A DNA stretch of 64,000 nucleotides from G963668345 sp965226215 (lineage in GTDB: Bacteria; Acidobacteriota; Terriglobia; Bryobacterales; UBA6623), in the NCBI GenBank assembly GCA_965226215.1, contig CBDDCH010000002.1, positions 2,356,001 through 2,420,000 on the forward strand, written 5' to 3'. A program made the position numbers and the translations under genes. How positions within the stretch are numbered: the first letter of the stretch is position 1; each line of letters begins with the position of its first letter. The notes beneath the pieces are model-generated. The model did not search any database and was not told the DNA's origin. It saw only the letters and a program-made list of their open reading frames with translations. Of this stretch, positions 1-8,329 are shown in pieces.

Positions 1-1675
1 TTTTCCGCTGCTCGGAGCTTAATTTGCCGGAAGGGAGCGCTGACAGCACCCGAGCGGCTTCAACACGGACCGCCCGAATCGGATCGTCAAGCAGCGGCGC
101 AGCGGCGCGTGCCCGGGAACTAGGATCGAGCCCATCGAGTCCCGCTACCGCCTTGGTTCGCACCAAAGCATTCTCGTCTTTCGTCAGTGTTGCCATCGCC
201 GCCAGAGCGTCTTCGCCGTAGCCTTGGAGGAGCTCCAGCCCGGTCGCGCGGACGATCGCAGGCTGCTTCTTGTCCAGCGCCAATTTGATTAGCTTGATTT
301 CCGCATCGCGGTCGCCGCTGCGTCCAGCCAGAATCGCTTCGGCGAAGTGCGGTTCGTGACTTCGTTCGCTCCCATACCATCTTGCGACGGCGTCAGCGGC
401 CCACTCGTCCGACTTGTCCTGGTGACACATATTGCAGGCGTTGGGCGTGTCTAATTTGACCGACAAATCCGGGCGCGGCACTCGGAAGCTGTGATCCCGC
501 CGGGGATCCACGACCATGAAGATCTTGGCGGGCATGTGGCAGCTTACACACTGGGCTCCATGGGAGCCGGTGGCGTGATGGTGGTGGTCGGCGCTGTCGT
601 AGTTCTTTGCTTTCAGGGTGGGGAAGTCCTCGGGGGGAGCAGGCTGGTGACAGCGAGTGCACAAGCTGTTGCCCTCGCTCCGCAGGTTGGCGCTGTGGGC
701 GTCGTGGCAATCCGTGCAGCGGACCCCCTCCCGATACATCTTGCTCTGAAGGAACGAGCCGTAAACGTAGACTTCTTCGAGCACCTGTCCATCGGGATAG
801 TAGAGGTCCTCTCGTAGGGTTTCGACCAGAAATTCGTCGAGGAAGGGCCGGCCATGGACGTCGTGAGGGCCGACGCGGTGTCGTCTTGAGTGACACCGAG
901 CACACGAGTCTATTTCGCCGCTTGCGTCGAGACCCGAAAACCTAACTTGGAGGCCATAATCGGTCGCCTGCCGGTCTCGAGCAGTGTCTCGGTTTCGGGC
1001 CCACTCGACGTGCGTGGCGGCAGGTCCGTGACAGGCTTCACATCCGACATTGACCTCGTCCCAAGCGGTTTCGTAACGGTCGCGATCGGGGTCGTAGTTT
1101 TTGCGCAGGTTCGTCGAGTGGCACTCGGCGCACATGTGGTTCCAAGTTTGGTACAGGCCGGTCCAGTGGAGCTGGTCGTCGGGTGTGATTCGCTCGTCGG
1201 GGTATAGGTGGAACCAACGCTTTTCATGGCTGTCCCAAGCGATCGTTAGGCACTGCAATCGGCCGCCGGGGAACGCGACCAGGTACTGCTGAAGGGGGTC
1301 CACTCCGAACGTATAGCGGATCGCATAGTCCGCGGGCTTGCCATCCGGTCCCTCTGTGCGAACGAAGTACTCTTCGTTTGTCTTAAAAAAGCGAGAGGTG
1401 ACGTCGAAGTGCGTCATCTCGACACCGCTGAAGTCCCCCAAGACAGTCTGTTGGTTGGCGGGCTGCATCGATCCAAAATGGTGTGAGTCGCTCCACTCGC
1501 GGTGCTCCTGCCTGTGGCATTCCGCGCAGGCCTGGCTTGAGACAAACGAAACACCTCCGGCGCCGACGCTGCGCTCCTGGCGCGGCCAGGTCCCGGATGA
1601 TCCCTGGCAAGAAACGAGGGTGACAACCGCTACGGTACCGAGGGCAAGTCGAAGCCGTCGTGACAATACTGCCAT
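1..1675 (-). CDS. Octaheme c-type cytochrome with C-terminal HEAT repeats (C-terminus outside window)
   Basis: One frame is open from an ATG at 1675 to the window edge (558 codons); I checked every codon for stops. It contains eight CXXCH haem-binding motifs at about residues 50 (CAECH), 182 (CAECH), 212 (CEACH), 258 (CARCH), 320 (CTDCH), 339 (CTRCH), 376 (CVSCH) and 414 (CNMCH). The stretch from the CVSCHMP motif, through VDPRRDHSFR, to NACNMCH matches the end of the cytochrome c554-like, doubled-CXXCH multihaem family, which is usually followed by TPR or HEAT repeats. Residues after about 425 read as HEAT-type helical repeats (ALVRTKAVAGL, AVRVEAARVL). The N-terminus (ATG, two Arg, a hydrophobic run, then VTLVSC at about 18-23) resembles a lipoprotein or Sec signal, so the haems should be periplasmic. 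A role in electron transfer is inferred; the substrate is unknown. The gene diverges from the Pho-box porin. Confidence 0.88.
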   Translation of the reverse strand, partial: MAVLSRRLRLALGTVAVVTLVSCQGSSGTWPRQERSVGAGGVSFVSSQACAECHRQEHREWSDSHHFGSMQPANQQTVLGDFSGVEMTHFDVTSRFFKTNEEYFVRTEGPDGKPADYAIRYTFGVDPLQQYLVAFPGGRLQCLTIAWDSHEKRWFHLYPDERITPDDQLHWTGLYQTWNHMCAECHSTNLRKNYDPDRDRYETAWDEVNVGCEACHGPAATHVEWARNRDTARDRQATDYGLQVRFSGLDASGEIDSCARCHSRRHRVGPHDVHGRPFLDEFLVETLREDLYYPDGQVLEEVYVYGSFLQSKMYREGVRCTDCHDAHSANLRSEGNSLCTRCHQPAPPEDFPTLKAKNYDSADHHHHATGSHGAQCVSCHMPAKIFMVVDPRRDHSFRVPRPDLSVKLDTPNACNMCHQDKSDEWAADAVARWYGSERSHEPHFAEAILAGRSGDRDAEIKLIKLALDKKQPAIVRATGLELLQGYGEDALAAMATLTKDENALVRTKAVAGLDGLDPSSRARAAAPLLDDPIRAVRVEAARVLSALPSGKLSSEQRK

Positions 1676-1775
1676 TGTGTCTGGGCTAACAGCCCGTGCT
1701 GAAGGTCGTTGGCCTCTGGAAAATAGGTAACGGCTACCTCTGGTCGCCCCGGGGTGCGGACATGTCGAGCCCCCG

Positions 1776-1850
1776 GACCGGCGAGATCGCCGGTCTCTAC
1801 TGCCCCAGCTTGTGACGACTCAAAGTAGGGACAAGCGATCCCGCTTGTCC
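1776..1850. repeat. Pair of oppositely oriented GTAG-hairpin (REP-like) elements
   Basis: On the plus strand, GTAG at 1825-1828 is followed directly by an 8-bp stem (GGACAAGC at 1829-1836, GCTTGTCC at 1843-1850) with a 6-nt loop. On the minus strand, GTAG (CTAC at 1797-1800) is followed after one base by a 9-bp stem (1776-1784 with 1787-1795). A GTAG tetranucleotide on the 5' side of a hairpin is the known architecture of REP elements mobilised by RAYT proteins. The pair lies between the cytochrome and porin genes. Confidence 0.6.
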
Positions 1851-1997
1851 TAGCCGCCGCCCGCACGCGAGCTCGAGTTGCTCAAAGGACCGAAGGCGAC
1901 AAGTTGCTGCAGTGACGCCGGTTCGGCCGTCGAGTTGAAGATACTGCCTGAGCATCTTCGCAACGGGATGGGTGGTTTAACCCGATTTTCAGCTGAC

Positions 1998-2037
1998 CTT
2001 AAACTTGTCTTAACATTGGCGTGACACAATCGTAACC
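1998..2037 (+). promoter_or_regulatory. Pho box: four 11-nt spaced direct repeats upstream of porin
   Basis: Four units with 11-nt periodicity begin at 1998, 2009, 2020 and 2031: CTTAAACT, CTTAACAT, CGTGACAC and CGTAACCA, each followed by three spacer bases. Octamers of the type PyTTAAPyPy(T/A) separated by 3 bp are the described cyanobacterial Pho box, and the 11-bp period is also that of PhoB half-sites. A weak -10 candidate (TAAATG at 2048-2053) follows. The porin starts about 170 bp downstream. PhoB/PhoP-type control of the porin is inferred. Confidence 0.62.
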
Positions 2038-2206
2038 AGAGCCTGGGTAAATGTCTAGTGCGGGCTCTGCTTTCTGAACGGGATGAGCGGGCGACGTATT
2101 TTGTGGGTGCAGCTTGCGGCGCGGGGCGGCACGTCTTTGATTGGCCACGTTTACAAGGGTGCAAGGTGTCCCGCCCGGGTCAAAGAATAGGAGCTTTCAG
2201 GGGGTG

Positions 2207-3775
2207 ATGATGGTCAGCCTAGCCAGGATCGTTGTGGTGACTTTACTGACAGTCGGGTTTTTCGCCGGGGCCAGCTCGGCGGCACTCGGCGAAACAGCCG
2301 GTGTTGGGGGCTCCGGAGTTGATTCCTCGGTTGAAGCTGGAGGGATCCAACAATTCAAGGCACTTGTGCAAGAACAGCAGAGGCAGTTGGAGGAGCATCG
2401 ACGGGCGCTCGAGGTCCACAAGGCCCTTCTCCAGAAACTGGAGCGCAAGGTAGCCGAGCTGAGTCGGGTTTCGTCTTCCGAGGAACGCGCTTCGGCCGGC
2501 AAACAAACGCCTGAAGTTCAGAGTAGCCCCGCGCCGGAGACGGACCTGGCTGCAAATGCACTCTCTCGCGTGCAAGCGTCAGTTACTGAGCCACCCAAGG
2601 CATCCGCCCCCGAAAAGGAACCTCGACCTCCCTCGAGTACTTCCGCTCAGAACCTCAAAGTCTATTGGAAGGAGGGATTGCGCCTCGACTCGGCGGATAA
2701 GTCTCAACGCCTCCGCATCGGGGGGCGCATCATGAACGATTGGGGCTTCTTCTCCACCGGTGATGAACTCAATGAAGCGGTGGGGCCTGTTGTGAACGGC
2801 ACGGAGTTTCGCCGCGCGAGGTTATACCTTTCGGGGCGCATGTACGACCGGGTGAACTTCAAGGCGCAGTACGATTTCGCCGGGGGAAGCGCCGGTTTCA
2901 AGGACGTCTACATCGGGATCGACAAGCTTCCCGGCGCCGGGAAACTCCAGGGCGGCCATTTCAAGGAGCCGTTTAGCCTCGAAATGCAGACCAGCAGCAA
3001 GTACATCACCTTCATGGAGAGATCTCTCGCCAACGTGTTTGCGCCCGAACGAAACAGCGGCATGATGATCGCCAACACCGGCATGGACAAGCGCCTGACT
3101 TGGGCCTTGGGCGCGTTCCGCGACTCGGACAGTTTCGGCGAGGCCGGCGGGCCCGGAAACTATGCCCTGACGGGCCGGGTCACCACTAGCCCGTGGTATG
3201 CGGACGGGGGCTCGAAGCTCTTGCATCTCGGGCTAGCATATAGCCACCGCAATCCAACGGGCGACACCCTCCGCATCCGGCAACGGCCCGAGACGCACCT
3301 TACAACTAGGTTCGTCGACACAGGCCGGTTCCCGGCGGAATCGCTGGATTTGGTTGGCGTCGAGGCGGCCGTGGTGGTAGGGCCAGCCTCTTTTCAGTCT
3401 GAATACATTTACAATTCGGTGCACCAGCCGAATGGCGGGGACGCGAGCTTCGGGTCGTTCTATCTCCAAGGCAGTTATTTCCTTACCGGGGAGCGCCGCC
3501 CCTATCGCGCTTCCGGCGGACACTTCAACCGAGTGAAGCCGCTGCACAATCTCGGCGATCAGAACGGATGGGGAGCATGGGAAATCGCACTCCGCTACTC
3601 GCAACTGGACCTCAATGATCGGCTGATCAATGGTGGGGAGCTACGAGACGTGACCCTCGGCCTAAACTGGTATCTCAATCCCACAACCCGCCTGATGTGG
3701 AACTACGTGTTCGCCGACCGGGTCGAGCTGGGAGAGGCACACCTATTCCAGACTCGGTTTCAAGTGGATTTCTGA
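2207..3775 (+). CDS. Phosphate-selective porin (OprO/OprP family) with N-terminal coiled coil
   Basis: The product is a 522-residue outer-membrane protein. A signal peptide (MMVSLARIVVVTLLTVGFF, then a small-residue cleavage region) is followed at about residues 30-80 by a Gln/Glu/Leu-rich coiled coil (QEQQRQLEEHRRALEVHKAL) and a Pro/Ala-rich linker. The rest is a beta barrel with OprO/P features: an LRIGGRIMNDW strand, FRRARLYLSGRMYDRVNFKAQYDF, and a C-terminal strand ending in Phe (FQTRFQVDF). I chose ATG 2207 because the signal peptide begins there and an AGGAG-like site lies upstream; GTG 2204 is an alternative, and an upstream in-frame ATG at 2141 would bury the signal. OprO/P porins take up phosphate or pyrophosphate, which fits the Pho box upstream. 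Actual anion selectivity cannot be read from sequence. Confidence 0.86.
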   Translation: MMVSLARIVVVTLLTVGFFAGASSAALGETAGVGGSGVDSSVEAGGIQQFKALVQEQQRQLEEHRRALEVHKALLQKLERKVAELSRVSSSEERASAGKQTPEVQSSPAPETDLAANALSRVQASVTEPPKASAPEKEPRPPSSTSAQNLKVYWKEGLRLDSADKSQRLRIGGRIMNDWGFFSTGDELNEAVGPVVNGTEFRRARLYLSGRMYDRVNFKAQYDFAGGSAGFKDVYIGIDKLPGAGKLQGGHFKEPFSLEMQTSSKYITFMERSLANVFAPERNSGMMIANTGMDKRLTWALGAFRDSDSFGEAGGPGNYALTGRVTTSPWYADGGSKLLHLGLAYSHRNPTGDTLRIRQRPETHLTTRFVDTGRFPAESLDLVGVEAAVVVGPASFQSEYIYNSVHQPNGGDASFGSFYLQGSYFLTGERRPYRASGGHFNRVKPLHNLGDQNGWGAWEIALRYSQLDLNDRLINGGELRDVTLGLNWYLNPTTRLMWNYVFADRVELGEAHLFQTRFQVDF

Positions 3776-3828
3776 CGGGTTCCAGATTAGGTGTACGTGC
3801 GAGCACCCAGCCCGAAGCGCACACCTAT

Positions 3829-3893
3829 CAGCCCGTGGCAGAAGTAGGTTCGGCCAAAAATGGTGGCCGAGTCGGCTGAGTCCTTTTTTTTCA
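3829..3893. repeat. Repeat end CAGCCCGTGG plus GTAG hairpin and T-tract
   Basis: CAGCCCGTGG at 3829-3838 matches the terminal repeat of the 157-bp element at 28250-28406. Just after it, GTAG (3844-3847) precedes a 6-bp stem (TCGGCC at 3850-3855 with GGCCGA at 3865-3870). A further GC-rich palindrome and an eight-T run follow near 3872-3893 and might act as a weak terminator for the porin gene. In the rest of 3776-4330 I see no gene I can support. Confidence 0.4.
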
Positions 3894-4330
3894 ACCTTCC
3901 CTTGTCCAACTCGCCCGAGATCCAAGCCCTCAACACTGAGGGGACCCCGTGGCTGCGGTCGTCCGCGTCCGGCTAGGGGGTGGAAGTTGAAGGCAACGAG
4001 GGCTGAGTCGGCTTTAGCGTTGACTCAAACGCTGCGAAGGGAAGTGTGGCAGAGTAAGTTGCTCGCCGTCTAAGCCGGACTGGCTGGATGTTCCTCTGGA
4101 TTTCGACCCTGCTTCTCGTCGGCGCGCTGTCTGCCGGCGCTTGGCTTCGCGGGCAGCCTGCCGAAATCCGTAGCCTGCTAAGCGATCCCGGATCAACGCT
4201 TTGCGTTCGGCGGCGGTCGGTTTCGAGAGCCGCAACTCGAGCTGTCTATCGCCCCTTCTTTGCATCGACAGGCCTCGATGTTCCTATCCTTAGTGTAATG
4301 CCTTTGTCCGCAACCATATTGTAAGGACCG

Positions 4331-5119
4331 ATGGATTACCTTGCCGTCGCCGTAGCATCCTTAGTTGTAGCAGCGCTTACCTTGGTTTCAGGGTTCGGAC
4401 TGGGGTCGCTGTTGATGCCGGTTTTCGCCCTGTTGTTCCCGTTGGACGTTGCCGTCGGCGCGACCGCTGTCGTCCATTTAGCCAATAATCTATTCAAGCT
4501 TGGCCTGGTCGGCAAGTACGCGAGTTGGCCGGTCGCGATCCGATTCGTGGTGCCGGCCATTCCCGCCGCCTTCGTAGGCGCAATGCTCCTTGGGCTGCTG
4601 ACAAGTCTGGAGTCGTTGTGGCGTTACAACCTATCAGGTCGGACATTCCAAATCACCTCGCTCGCACTCGTCATGGGCGGTCTGATTGTTGTCTTTTCGC
4701 TGCTCGATTTATTTCCGGTTTTTGACCGACTAACTCTCGATCGGCGCTACCTTCCTGTTGGGGGGGTGCTCTCCGGGCTGTTCGGCGGCATATCGGGTCA
4801 CCAAGGAGCGCTGCGAGCCGCCTTTCTCATCCAGTGCGGGCTTGTCAAAGAAGCCTTCATCGGAACCAACGTGATTTGCGCCGTGGCAGTGGACGTCACC
4901 CGCCTTTCGGTCTATGGGACGATGGTTCTCAAAGGGGGCTTTGAATCTCTTCGTGAGGTCCATACCGTGTCGCTGGTAGTCACGGCCACGCTCTCCGCGT
5001 TTTTGGGATCCTTCGTCGGCGCGAGGGTAATGCACAAGATTACAATGGGGTTAGTCCGTCGTCTTGTGGGGATTCTGCTGTTGGCTTTGGGGACGGCTAT
5101 CGCGTTCGGGCTGGTCTGA
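4331..5119 (+). CDS. Sulfite exporter TauE/SafE family membrane permease
   Basis: The product is 262 residues and almost entirely hydrophobic, with about seven to eight predicted membrane segments. It opens with a TauE-like first helix (AVAVASLVVAALTLVSGFGLGSLLMP) and has the internal repeat typical of the family: the second half restarts around GGVLSGLFGGISGHQGALRAAFL. Members of this family move sulfite, sulfoacetate or other sulfonate-type anions, but substrate cannot be predicted here. No sulfur-metabolism gene is adjacent. The gene stands alone on the plus strand with about 110 bp before the next gene. The ATG at 4331 follows TAAGGACCG, a plausible ribosome binding site. Confidence 0.85.
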   Translation: MDYLAVAVASLVVAALTLVSGFGLGSLLMPVFALLFPLDVAVGATAVVHLANNLFKLGLVGKYASWPVAIRFVVPAIPAAFVGAMLLGLLTSLESLWRYNLSGRTFQITSLALVMGGLIVVFSLLDLFPVFDRLTLDRRYLPVGGVLSGLFGGISGHQGALRAAFLIQCGLVKEAFIGTNVICAVAVDVTRLSVYGTMVLKGGFESLREVHTVSLVVTATLSAFLGSFVGARVMHKITMGLVRRLVGILLLALGTAIAFGLV

Positions 5120-5233
5120 ACACTTCCCGCCGCTTCCACGCAGACTCATAGGAGCCGCACATGCTGATCCGGGTTTAGGTCCAGCTTGCAGACGACAATT
5201 CCCGGGTCCTAGAATGGCTTAGCGAGAAGAGCG

Positions 5234-5785
5234 ATGGAGTTCGCGGTCAATCGTGCGAAACTCGTTTTGGTCGAGGGCGATATCACCAAAGTTTCTGCTG
5301 ATGCCATCGTCAATGCCGCCAACTCACGGCTGGCAGGGGGTGGTGGGGTCGACGGGGCCATTCACCGCGCCGGTGGGCCTTCGATTATGGAGGAGCTGGA
5401 CGAGATGAGACCCCGCATTGGCCGCTGCGCCGCGGGCGATGCCATGGTCACCGGCGCGGGAAGTCTGCCGGCGAAATACGTGATTCACGCCGTAGGTCCC
5501 GTTTTTCGAGACGGGCGTCACGGTGAGCCCGAGCAGCTCGCTTCGTGCTATCGCACTTCTCTCCGACTGGCTGAAGAGAAGGGTGCGCGAAGCGTCTCGT
5601 TTCCCTCCATCAGCACCGGTGCCTACGGCTACCCTATGACGGAGGCCGCGGAGTTGGCCTTGCAGGCCGTTGTCGGTCATCTCAAGCAGCCGGCATGCCG
5701 GATCGAGACCGTGACTTTTGTGCTTTTCGGGAAGCCGGCCTACCAGGTGCATCTCGAGGCGGCCCGGCGCCAACTCGAGCGTTAG
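5234..5785 (+). CDS. Macro-domain protein (ADP-ribose / O-acetyl-ADP-ribose binding)
   Basis: A 183-residue protein that is a single macro domain. Signature segments are the N-terminal VEGDITKV, the adenosine-binding AIVNAANSRLAGGGGVDGAI (residues about 25-44), VIHAVGPVF in the middle, and SFPSISTGAYGYPM (the phosphate-binding loop). These match the MacroD/YmdB class, which removes ADP-ribose from proteins or hydrolyses O-acetyl-ADP-ribose; the Asn in NAAN and the GGGVDG loop needed for catalysis are present. No PARP, sirtuin or DarT toxin gene is seen next to it, so a housekeeping ADP-ribose function is more likely than an antitoxin role. Cytosolic. Confidence 0.9.
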   Translation: MEFAVNRAKLVLVEGDITKVSADAIVNAANSRLAGGGGVDGAIHRAGGPSIMEELDEMRPRIGRCAAGDAMVTGAGSLPAKYVIHAVGPVFRDGRHGEPEQLASCYRTSLRLAEEKGARSVSFPSISTGAYGYPMTEAAELALQAVVGHLKQPACRIETVTFVLFGKPAYQVHLEAARRQLER

Positions 5786-5872
5786 GAGCCTGTGCAAGAT
5801 CGGTGGCACAGGCAATCTTGCCCCTGGGTTGTCGCTAGCCGCGGCAGCGGGTCCCTGTGTATCATCGAAACC

Positions 5873-6349
5873 ATGGAGCTGACTGAAGTTTTTCAGACTC
5901 TAGGCCGTTCTAGCTTGCAGGAGCTAATCGAGGGCATCTCGATGGGCCGGTTGCGCACCTATGATGTTTATGACTCGTTGAAAGTCCGCGCCCATCTCAG
6001 CAAGCTCAATCGGGAACGGCTGCGCCGCGCTGTGCCCAGGCTTTGGGGTCGTCTGGAGAAGGGAGATCAGGATTTGGCGCGTGAGCTGGCACAGGGAATC
6101 CTAGTGTCGAACCTTCCGTTTGTCGTCGAAGCGCTCGATTTTCTCGAGATTCCGCACGACGGCAGCGGGTTTTTTGACAAGAATTCCTCCGCCGCGAAAG
6201 ATTTGGAAGACGGATGGGAAGCGAAAGTCTTTGAGGAGTTTCGCGAGCGTTATCCGGAGTCACTCATAGTGGTTTATACAAATCATCTAGCCTGGGAACT
6301 TGACAGTTCTTCGGCGATCTTTCTGCCTGCCGGCCCGACACAGGGGTGA
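5873..6349 (+). CDS. Conserved hypothetical protein upstream of phosphofructokinase
   Basis: A 158-residue soluble protein with no domain I recognise. Residues 1-85 are helical and basic (TLGRSSLQELIEGISMG, LRTYDVYDSLKVRAHLSKL, NRERLRRAVPRLWGRL). The second half contains FLEIPHDGSGFF and ends near FREKYPESL-like and LLIVYTNHLAWELD-like segments. The start at ATG 5873 is chosen because the upstream extension is Cys/Trp/Ser-rich and unlike the rest; the TGA of this gene lies 6 bp before the phosphofructokinase ATG, so the two genes are probably cotranscribed. Function unknown. Confidence 0.6.
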   Translation: MELTEVFQTLGRSSLQELIEGISMGRLRTYDVYDSLKVRAHLSKLNRERLRRAVPRLWGRLEKGDQDLARELAQGILVSNLPFVVEALDFLEIPHDGSGFFDKNSSAAKDLEDGWEAKVFEEFRERYPESLIVVYTNHLAWELDSSSAIFLPAGPTQG

Positions 6350-6355
6350 AGCGAC

Positions 6356-7531
6356 ATGGCCGACAAAACCATTGGAATCCTGACGGGTGGCGGCGACGTT
6401 CCCGGCTTGAACTCCGTCATCAAGTCGGTGGTCTACGGGGCCACGTCGAAGCCAGGCTACCGGGTCATTGGCATTCGCCGCGGCTGGGCCGGTTTGACGT
6501 ATCCCAATCTTGATTCCGGCTTTGACGACGAATACTTCGTGCACCTGAACCGGGCCAACACCCGCACGATCGATCGCACCGGCGGCACCTTTCTCCATAC
6601 ATCGCGGACCAAACCTTCCCGGCTGAAAGTAGATCGCTTGCCCGAGCACGTCAAGAAAAGACTGGGCGGGTGTAGGGAGGTTGAGCCCGGCGTGGTCAAC
6701 ATGACACCGATTGTTCTCGAGAATCTGCAGCGGCTGGGGATCGACCATCTGTTGACCATCGGCGGCGACGATACGTTGAGCTACTCGTCCGTGCTCAACG
6801 GCGAACAGTTTCCGGTGGTGGCTGTTCCCAAGACGATGGACAACGACGTACAGAACACCGAGTATTGCATCGGCTTCTCGACGGCAACCACCCGCGCGGT
6901 CGATGCGATAAACCGCATTCGTACCACCGTGGCATCCCATGAACGAATCGGCGTCTTCCGCATCTTCGGCCGCGACGCGGGGTTCACGGCGCTTTACTCC
7001 GCTTATGTGACTTCGATCCGCTGTGGCATTCCCGAAGCCCCCTTCGATCTCGAAAAGATGATCGATCTGCTGGTGACCGACAAGAAGAACAATCCCAGCC
7101 GATACGCTCTGGTTGTCCTCTCCGAGGGCGCAACTTGGGCGGGGCGCGAAGTCGAAGAATATGGACCGCCGGACGCCTACGGCCATCAAAAAAAGGTCAA
7201 CATAGCCGAAGCGTTTAGCGACCAACTCAGAGGCATCGCCGGGGAAGAAACCGTGGTCTACGACCTAACGTATCAACTACGCAGCGGCGACCCAGACTTC
7301 CTTGACAAGATGGTAGCCACCACGTTCGCCACCATGGCTCTGGAGTGTATCCAAGACGGCGGCCAAGGCCGCATGATGGGCGTTCGCAACGGCTGCTACA
7401 CGGACACGGAGATTCCCGATCCCGGCCTCGGCGCGAGAAGAGTCGATGTGGCCACCATGTATAACACCGACCGCTACCGCCCTAACTACTCTGCCAAGAC
7501 GAACCTGCCGCTTTTCCTGACACGTGCCTAG
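6356..7531 (+). CDS. 6-phosphofructokinase family enzyme, PPi-type signature
   Basis: A 391-residue enzyme of the PfkA superfamily, which phosphorylates fructose 6-phosphate in glycolysis (PPi-dependent forms also work in reverse). Nucleotide/phosphate loop ILTGGGDVPGLN is at residues 8-19. GGDDT at 136-140 has Asp where ATP-dependent enzymes have Gly (GGDGS), and PKTMDND at 158-164 has Lys where ATP enzymes have Gly (PGTIDND). From published structure-function work, this Asp/Lys pair blocks ATP and is diagnostic of pyrophosphate-dependent enzymes, so I infer PPi as the phosphoryl donor. The MGRDAG-type substrate motif appears as FGRDAGF. It follows the small unknown gene by 6 bp. Confidence 0.9.
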   Translation: MADKTIGILTGGGDVPGLNSVIKSVVYGATSKPGYRVIGIRRGWAGLTYPNLDSGFDDEYFVHLNRANTRTIDRTGGTFLHTSRTKPSRLKVDRLPEHVKKRLGGCREVEPGVVNMTPIVLENLQRLGIDHLLTIGGDDTLSYSSVLNGEQFPVVAVPKTMDNDVQNTEYCIGFSTATTRAVDAINRIRTTVASHERIGVFRIFGRDAGFTALYSAYVTSIRCGIPEAPFDLEKMIDLLVTDKKNNPSRYALVVLSEGATWAGREVEEYGPPDAYGHQKKVNIAEAFSDQLRGIAGEETVVYDLTYQLRSGDPDFLDKMVATTFATMALECIQDGGQGRMMGVRNGCYTDTEIPDPGLGARRVDVATMYNTDRYRPNYSAKTNLPLFLTRA

Positions 7532-7636
7532 GCGGCGCAGATCTTGCCCGTGGGCGTGGGACGCCCCCTGCCGGCTAATCCCTACTGGGCTTCCACGCCC
7601 AGGTCCGCCATAATGTCAAAGGAAACTCGGGGCACC

Positions 7637-8230
7637 ATGAAAACGGCTCTTAAGGAGTGGGCAGTCGTGGTGGAGGCGTTGGCCGAGGGCCGGCAGACAT
7701 TTCTGCTGCGGAAAGGCGGCATCGCCGAGGGGAAGCGAGGTTTTGAGCTGCAACACGACGAGTTCGTGTTCTTCCCTACCTGGGAACACCAGCACGCCGA
7801 CTCAATTCGCCCCGAGTTCCACAACCTCTTCGAGACAGTCAAACCTCCGGACCAGAACGTTCTCGAGATTCGGTACCTTGCCAAAGTGACTGACGTTTTG
7901 CGGGCGCCCGTCGAGATGGAGGCCATGCAGCGGCTTGCGCGTCACCATATCTGGGCGGAACCTTTCGTCCGCATGCGGTATGAGTACCGGCCCGACTTAC
8001 CCCTGTTTATCATGTTGCCGCGGATTTTTCGACTGCCACAGCCCGTTCAAATTCCCCATGACCGCCGGTACGCGGGTTGTCGCTCATGGGTAACGCTCTA
8101 CCGAGACGTGGACGTCGCCGGCGCACAGCCTATTCTTCCAGGGAATGAGTTTCAGTCTGCCAGAGATGACCTGCTGGCGGGCCTAGGCGGGGCCGGAGCG
8201 GTAAGCGACCAAAAACGAATTGAGAGATAG
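7637..8230 (+). CDS. DUF1802 family protein
   Basis: A 197-residue protein beginning KTALKEWAVVVEALAEGRQ and continuing with LLRKGGIAEGKRGFELQHDEF and FFPTWEHQ, which are the hallmark segments of DUF1802. The family has no assigned biochemical function. I chose ATG 7637 because the family alignment begins at this Met; ATG 7613 and upstream starts add sequence without family resemblance. It is the third gene in the run after the phosphofructokinase, about 100 bp downstream. The gene ends at a TAG about 100 bp before the IS630 element. Confidence 0.78.
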   Translation: MKTALKEWAVVVEALAEGRQTFLLRKGGIAEGKRGFELQHDEFVFFPTWEHQHADSIRPEFHNLFETVKPPDQNVLEIRYLAKVTDVLRAPVEMEAMQRLARHHIWAEPFVRMRYEYRPDLPLFIMLPRIFRLPQPVQIPHDRRYAGCRSWVTLYRDVDVAGAQPILPGNEFQSARDDLLAGLGGAGAVSDQKRIER

Positions 8231-8329
8231 ATTCTTTCCTTCGTGGGACCGCATTACACGAACAGAAAACCTGCCGCGCTTCGCTGCGCCGTTGCTCTAC
8301 CGGGCGGGATCTAGATTCACAAACCACTA

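Noticed and set aside
393..1227. Several 96-170 codon frames on both strands over the first 1.2 kb
   Set aside because: They are shadows of the octaheme cytochrome frame, which contains eight haem motifs and no stop; the shadow translations are Arg/Pro/Ser-rich.
4014..4324. Two opposed short frames (83 codons minus, 78 codons plus) between porin and TauE
   Set aside because: Neither has a ribosome binding site or family resemblance that decides between them; one is Arg-rich and the other loses protein character after residue 35.
5234..5785. Macro-domain protein as a DarG-type antitoxin
   Set aside because: No DarT-like ADP-ribosyltransferase gene is adjacent.
6287..7225. 312-codon minus-strand frame
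   Set aside because: Lies wholly antisense to the phosphofructokinase gene, which has clear family motifs.
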